A DNA stretch of 26,946 bases from contig JAJYOO010000002.1 in assembly GCA_021796155.1 (NCBI GenBank), positions 1-26,946 on the forward strand. Direction: 5' to 3'. This stretch comes from Chloroflexota bacterium (GTDB lineage: Bacteria > Chloroflexota > Anaerolineae > Anaerolineales > Villigracilaceae). Both the position numbers and the translations under genes were made by a program. Shown one piece after another: positions 23,101-26,946 of the stretch. Below the pieces are notes generated by a model. The model was not told the origin of the DNA and made no database searches. It saw only the letters and a list, made by a program, of their open reading frames with translations. Position 1 is the stretch's first letter, and every line of letters starts with the position of its first letter.

Positions 23101-24114
23101 ATGGAATTTATACTTCATAAAAATTTTTCAGAAATCCCCGCGCCTGAATGGAACGCGCTCGTCGAGCAAAGCATCAGCGATACGCCATTTCAACGCTGCG
23201 AATATTTGAGTCAATGGTGGAAAACGTTGGGCGGTGGCGAATGGAAACAAGCCGAACTGGTTTTGATCTCCGCTTCTGAAAACGGAAATTTGGTTGGCAT
23301 TGCTCCGCTCTTCAAAGCCGAATACGATGGGCGTCCCGCGTTGCTTTTAGTTGGAAGCATCGAGATTTCGGATTACTTGGATTTGATCGTGCGCGCGGAT
23401 GACTTGCCGCGTTTTCTTTCGGGACTTATTGACTTCATCGCCTCCGACTCCACCTTGAGCGGATTGCCTTTCGATTGGTATAACCTCCCCGATTCATCTC
23501 CCACGCTCGCGGCGCTGAAAATTGAATCCGATAAACGCGGCTGGGCGTATCACGAAGAAATTTATCGTCCCACACCGCGCATCGCGTTGAGCGGTGACTT
23601 CGATGCTTATCTTGCTGGAATCGAAAAGAAACAGCGCCACGAAATCCGACGCAAGATGCGCCGCGCCGCTGAAAGCGAAATCCCGGTGAAATTTTATATT
23701 GTCGAAGATGCGGCCAGCCTCGATTCCGAAATTGATTCGTTCTTTGAATTGATGACACATGACGCAAGCAAGGCAGGATTTCTCACGCCGCCCATGCGTG
23801 AACAAATGACATCCGCCATTCGCTCCGCGTTTGAGAAAGGTTATCTTTGGCTGGCTTTTCTGACTGTAGACGGAACCAAAGCTGCAGCTTGTCTCAACTT
23901 CGATTACAAAAACAAATTGTGGGGCTATAACTCCGGCGTCAGCCGTGACTTCATGGAGCTTTCGCCCGGTTGGGTTTTACTCGGGCACCAATTGCAATGG
24001 GCCTGCGACCACGGACGCTCCGAATTCGATTTCATGCGCGGCGACGAGGAATACAAATATCGCTTCGGCGCGGTCAATAAATATGTGATGAGGGCAATCG
24101 TCGCGCCAAAATAG
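23101..24114 (+). CDS. GNAT-fold protein of the BioF2/FemAB-like (Acetyltransf_6) type
   Basis: 337 residues from ATG 23101; a TTG at 23071 is in frame but lies in the promoter region. The sequence shows the tandem-GNAT pattern of BioF2-like/CelD proteins: an N-terminal half (FQRCEYLSQWWKTLGGG) and a central basic helix (KKQRHEIRRKMRRA). The C-terminal GNAT half contains GYLWLAFLTVDGTKAAACLNFDYKNKLWGYNSGVSRDF and ends RSEFDFMRGDEEYKYRFG. Family members transfer acyl or aminoacyl groups in cell-envelope or polysaccharide pathways; the substrate here is unknown. No ribosome-binding site is obvious. It is transcribed alone and ends at a strong terminator. Confidence 0.87.
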   Translation: MEFILHKNFSEIPAPEWNALVEQSISDTPFQRCEYLSQWWKTLGGGEWKQAELVLISASENGNLVGIAPLFKAEYDGRPALLLVGSIEISDYLDLIVRADDLPRFLSGLIDFIASDSTLSGLPFDWYNLPDSSPTLAALKIESDKRGWAYHEEIYRPTPRIALSGDFDAYLAGIEKKQRHEIRRKMRRAAESEIPVKFYIVEDAASLDSEIDSFFELMTHDASKAGFLTPPMREQMTSAIRSAFEKGYLWLAFLTVDGTKAAACLNFDYKNKLWGYNSGVSRDFMELSPGWVLLGHQLQWACDHGRSEFDFMRGDEEYKYRFGAVNKYVMRAIVAPK

Positions 24115-24144
24115 CGGCAAATAGGCAGGCAACCCGGATTTTTG

Positions 24145-24180
24145 AAATGGAGGCAATGGACATTGCCTCCATTTTTTTCA
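24145..24180 (+). terminator. strong intrinsic terminator
   Basis: Arms AAATGGAGGCAATG (24145-24158) and CATTGCCTCCATTT (24161-24174) are perfect inverse copies around a two-base loop, and the right arm runs into a T-tract (24172-24178). It closes the GNAT-like gene. Confidence 0.9.
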
Positions 24181-24272
24181 TTCCGTGCTCTCGGTTAGTT
24201 GTCGCGGACATCTTTCTATGGAACAAATATGTGGCTTTGGTTAGGAAATAATTAGATAACATCTGTCCACAA

Positions 24273-24300
24273 TTGACACTGCATCAGAACGCCCTATAAT
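24273..24300 (+). promoter_or_regulatory. consensus promoter of the ROK regulator gene
   Basis: TTGACA (24273-24278) and TATAAT (24295-24300) are both perfect and 16 bases apart. Transcription would start near 24307. An inverted repeat ATCAT (24311-24315) / ATGAT (24327-24331) just downstream, overlapping the start codon, could be an operator. Confidence 0.75.
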
Positions 24301-24326
24301 TTGTTGTGTCATCATACTAATTCCGA

Positions 24327-25562
24327 ATGATAGCCAAAAATTCGGCCGATCAATCCTTGGTACGTGAGTTGAATCTATCTTCCGTTCTTAGGATGATTCA
24401 TAATAATGCGCCGCTCTCCCGCGCTCAGTTGGCGGCTAGAACCGGTTTGAATAAGTCCACAGTTTCAAGCCTCGTAGAGGAACTACTGGAACGCAAATTG
24501 ATACACGAGATTGGGCTAAATTCCGTTGGTACTGGACGTCCGGCAACTTTGCTGGAGATCAATTCGAGAGCAGGTTGCATCATCGGAGTTGAGTTGGGCG
24601 TGGACTTTGTCGCCGTAGTATTGACCGATTTCGTGGGAGCCATTCTCTGGCGCGCGCAGGAAGCGGCAGATCCGACCGAATCGCTGGAAGAGACTTTGAG
24701 TCAAACCCTGGTATTGGTGAACAAAGCCATCGCCGCATCCCGCAATATCAATTTCTCGCTGATCGGGATTGGGTTATCCATTCCGGGAACTGTAAATCTT
24801 GACGAGGGGACACTCATCTTTGCGCCCAATTTGAACTGGCATGACATTCCCATCCGCGAAATATTTTCGAAGCCAACCGGACTTCGAGTGTATCTCGAGA
24901 ATGACGCCAATGCTGCGGCTGTAGCTGAGCATCTATTCGGCGCGGCGCGGCAAAGTACGGATTTCCTTTTTGTTTTTGCGGGCGTCGGAATTGGCGGCGG
25001 GTTGTTCCTGAACGGAAAACTTTATCGAGGAAAGAACGGATATGCCGGAGAGATCGGCCATTCCCCGATCAAAGCCGAACCGGCCGATGTTCTTTGTCAT
25101 TGCGGTAACCGCGGTTGTTGGGAAACCTACGTGAATCAAGCTTCCATCCTCGAGCGGATAAGGGATCGAATGGACGGACATCGAGACAGTGTGCTTGCCA
25201 ACCTGATGGAGCAACAACACGCACCGCTTTCCATTTCACTGATTCGGCAGGCTGCCGATGCCGGAGATCAACAGGCGCTCGACTCCATGAGCGAGGCGGG
25301 AACCGCGATGGGTCAGGGCTTTGCCAACCTGATCAACATTTTCAACCCGGAAAAAATCATCCTCGGCGGACCGTTAAGCATCGCAGGAAACTATCTTCTT
25401 CCCGCCATTCGAGAGACCGTTCGCGAACATTCTCTGCCAGAAATTGACCAGCAGGTCGAAATCAATCTTTCCACTTTCGGGACAGACGCGAGTCTAATTG
25501 GCGCGGTCGCCATTGTTGTGGATGACATTCTTTCAAACCCAACCTTGATCGAAAGGAGGTGA
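24327..25562 (+). CDS. ROK-family transcriptional regulator (XylR/NagC type)
   Basis: 411 residues. An N-terminal winged helix-turn-helix (about residues 15-62: VLRMIHNNAPLSRAQLAARTGLNKSTVSSLVEELLERKLI) is followed by a ROK sugar-kinase domain: IGVELGVDFVAVVLTD, IPGTVNLDEG, the acidic ENDANAAA with the kinase-type Asp, GVGIGGGLFLNGKLYRG, and the zinc motif EIGH plus CHCGNRGC (Cys257, 259, 264). Regulators of this type repress sugar-uptake operons and release DNA on binding a sugar; the kinase Asp is kept, so a catalytic role is not excluded. Immediately downstream is a xylose-type binding protein, the probable target. The 3' end carries an AAAGGAGGTGA sequence overlapping the stop. Confidence 0.92.
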   Translation: MIAKNSADQSLVRELNLSSVLRMIHNNAPLSRAQLAARTGLNKSTVSSLVEELLERKLIHEIGLNSVGTGRPATLLEINSRAGCIIGVELGVDFVAVVLTDFVGAILWRAQEAADPTESLEETLSQTLVLVNKAIAASRNINFSLIGIGLSIPGTVNLDEGTLIFAPNLNWHDIPIREIFSKPTGLRVYLENDANAAAVAEHLFGAARQSTDFLFVFAGVGIGGGLFLNGKLYRGKNGYAGEIGHSPIKAEPADVLCHCGNRGCWETYVNQASILERIRDRMDGHRDSVLANLMEQQHAPLSISLIRQAADAGDQQALDSMSEAGTAMGQGFANLINIFNPEKIILGGPLSIAGNYLLPAIRETVREHSLPEIDQQVEINLSTFGTDASLIGAVAIVVDDILSNPTLIERR

Positions 25563-25654
25563 CCAAAGTAATCAGCTTATTCCCAATCAATGGATTCACA
25601 ATTTATATATGCATAGGAAAATAGAAAATATCTTAGAAAAAGGAGAAGAACGCC

Positions 25655-26842
25655 ATGTCAAAGAAAGTTCTGTACAGCCTGTTGACTGTACTCATCATTT
25701 CAGCCACTGCACTATCCGCTTGCGGAAGCGCAACGCCGACAGCGGCACCTGCCACGCAGGCTCCGGCAACATCGGCTCCAGCAACTCAAGCTCCAGCTAC
25801 AACCGCGCCTGCCGCAACGACTGCGCCTGCAACCTCTGCTGGTAAGATCGCCTTCTTGCTGCCTGAAAATCATACTCCGCGCTATGAAAGTCAGGATCTG
25901 CCCAATTTCAAGGCTGAGTTAGCTGCCAAAGGATTCGATGTAGCTAACAATCTGATCTACAGTAATGCCAATCAGGATGCTACCACCCAGCAGTCACAGG
26001 CGGAAGCCGCCTTGACCAATGGTGCCAAGGTGCTGGTGCTCGACCCGGTCGACTCTGCATCTGCTGCTGCCATTGCGGATGCGGCTGCCCAGCAAAACGT
26101 TCCGGTCATTTCATACGACCGTCTGATCACTGGGTCGAAAAATGTCAACTATTACATCTCGTTCGACAACGTGAAAGTCGGCGAGCTACAGGCCACCACA
26201 TTGATGAGCGCTTTGAGCGGCGTCACAAACCCAACCATTGTCATGCTCAACGGTGACCCGGCCGATAACAACGCCAAGCTCTTCAAGCAGGGCGCACACA
26301 GCGTGTTCGATCCGCTGGTGGCTGCCGGCAAGTTGACGATCGGGAAAGAATACGATACACCTGGTTGGGACGGGACTAAAGCTCAAGATGAAATGACGCA
26401 AGCCCTCACTGCCCTGAATAATAAGGTAGATGGCGTTTTAGCGGCTAATGACACTCTGGCGGCTGGTGCTTATGCCGCCATGAAGGCTGCCGGAATCACT
26501 AAGCCCGTCCCCATGACTGGCCAGGATGCAACGGTGGGCGGTATTCAGAGTATTATCAGCGGCACCCAGACCATGACTGTCTACAAGGCCATCAAGCCTG
26601 AGGCCGCAGCTGCTGCCGATCTAGCTTATGATCTTGTCACTGGCACTCCAGTGCCTGCTTCCATGACGAATGGCGCAACAACCAACAATGGCGTTGTGGA
26701 GGTTCCTTCCATACTGCTTACCCCAGTTGCAGTAACGAAGGATAATGTCGAAACCACGGTTATCGCCGACGGCTTCTGGAAAGTCTCCGATATATGCACC
26801 GCCGATTTCGCAGCCGCTTGCACCGCTGCCGGCATAAAGTAG
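25655..26842 (+). CDS. sugar ABC transporter substrate-binding lipoprotein, XylF-like
   Basis: 395 residues. A lipoprotein signal peptide (MSKKVLYSLLTVLIISATAL) ends at the lipobox LSAC (Cys23). An Ala/Pro/Thr linker (24-63) leads to a periplasmic-binding-protein type I fold of the xylose/ChvE kind: KIAFLLPENHTPRYESQD, VLVLDPVDSASAAAIADAA, VPVISYDRLI, VLAANDTLAAGAY, MTGQDATVGGIQSIISGTQTMTVYK. It binds a sugar, likely xylose or a similar pentose or aldose, outside the membrane and hands it to the permease. AAGGAG lies about ten bases before the ATG. It is 92 bases after the ROK gene. A palindrome separates it from the next gene, as often seen where the binding protein must outnumber the permease. 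Confidence 0.93.
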   Translation: MSKKVLYSLLTVLIISATALSACGSATPTAAPATQAPATSAPATQAPATTAPAATTAPATSAGKIAFLLPENHTPRYESQDLPNFKAELAAKGFDVANNLIYSNANQDATTQQSQAEAALTNGAKVLVLDPVDSASAAAIADAAAQQNVPVISYDRLITGSKNVNYYISFDNVKVGELQATTLMSALSGVTNPTIVMLNGDPADNNAKLFKQGAHSVFDPLVAAGKLTIGKEYDTPGWDGTKAQDEMTQALTALNNKVDGVLAANDTLAAGAYAAMKAAGITKPVPMTGQDATVGGIQSIISGTQTMTVYKAIKPEAAAAADLAYDLVTGTPVPASMTNGATTNNGVVEVPSILLTPVAVTKDNVETTVIADGFWKVSDICTADFAAACTAAGIK

Positions 26843-26882
26843 GCTTCAACAAGAGTGAAGTAAAATCAGAATATAAATTTCA

Positions 26883-26920
26883 TTCAACGGCAGATGCGCC
26901 ATGGCGCATCTGCCGTTGAA
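26883..26920. terminator. perfect 38-bp palindrome after the binding-protein gene
   Basis: TTCAACGGCAGATGCGCCA (26883-26901) and its exact inverse (26902-26920) meet without a loop at CCATGG. There is no T-run, so it is likely a messenger-stabilising or attenuating stem rather than a full terminator. Confidence 0.75.
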
Positions 26921-26934
26921 CTAACGGAGATGCC

Positions 26935-26946
26935 ATGCCGGCTACA
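26935..26946 (+). CDS. start of the next gene, probably a sugar ABC transporter component (partial)
   Basis: ATG at 26935 is preceded by AACGGAG (26923-26929) at five bases, and the frame begins MPAT before the window ends. By position after a XylF-like protein the expected product is the ATP-binding subunit; nothing in the four residues seen proves it. Confidence 0.4.

Overview
The window looks like a Chloroflexota genome fragment, probably from the Anaerolineae/Anaerolineales. This is inference from gene content (a zinc-ribbon protein with many PDWL motifs, a MutL/GlmL-like ATPase beside small membrane proteins, a bacterial Elp3) and from a roughly even base composition; no marker gene fixes the taxonomy. 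No rRNA, tRNA, CRISPR array, insertion sequence or prophage gene was seen. The window starts inside one gene and ends a few codons into another.

Layout. (1) 5847 down to the left edge, minus strand: a tightly packed six-gene operon (small soluble protein, DUF6754-like membrane-anchored protein, six-helix membrane protein, 840-aa zinc-ribbon/PDWL protein, second polytopic membrane protein, truncated MutL/GlmL-like actin-fold ATPase). Its joints are 4-base or 1-base overlaps or 3-base gaps. (2) Divergent from it, 6009-9890 plus strand: a cobalamin-binding mutase subunit, the MeaB-type G-protein chaperone, a GNAT acetyltransferase broken by an apparent one-base insertion, PRPP synthetase, and mutM, followed by a membrane-anchored unknown (9894-10622). 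(3) 15095 down to 10681, minus strand: cysH (APS-reductase type), elp3, two half-size chromate-transporter-family proteins and a tandem universal stress protein, again overlapping or nearly so. (4) 15094-16661 plus strand: a SAM methyltransferase and a dimethylarginine dimethylaminohydrolase. (5) 19202-16734 minus: a membrane-anchored triple-GAF diguanylate cyclase. (6) 23027-19579 minus: a two-gene unit encoding a degenerate PP2C-fold/transmembrane/beta-propeller-like protein and a 359-aa protein of unknown function. (7) 23101-24114 plus: a BioF2/FemAB-like GNAT protein ending at a strong intrinsic terminator. (8) 24327 to the end, plus: a ROK-family regulator with a consensus promoter, a xylose-type sugar-binding lipoprotein, a perfect 38-bp palindrome, and the likely first codons of the next transporter gene.

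The best candidate for an undescribed system is the six-gene membrane operon at the left: two polytopic membrane proteins, an anchored protein, a disordered scaffold carrying about twelve PDWL-like short motifs, and an ATPase-fold protein, next to B12-mutase accessory genes. A second is the pseudophosphatase/propeller pair at 19579-23027. At small scale, there are palindromes that supply the stop codons of two genes, a palindromic element read in frame inside elp3, and a compact 31-bp divergent promoter region that looks (nearly) leaderless on both sides.
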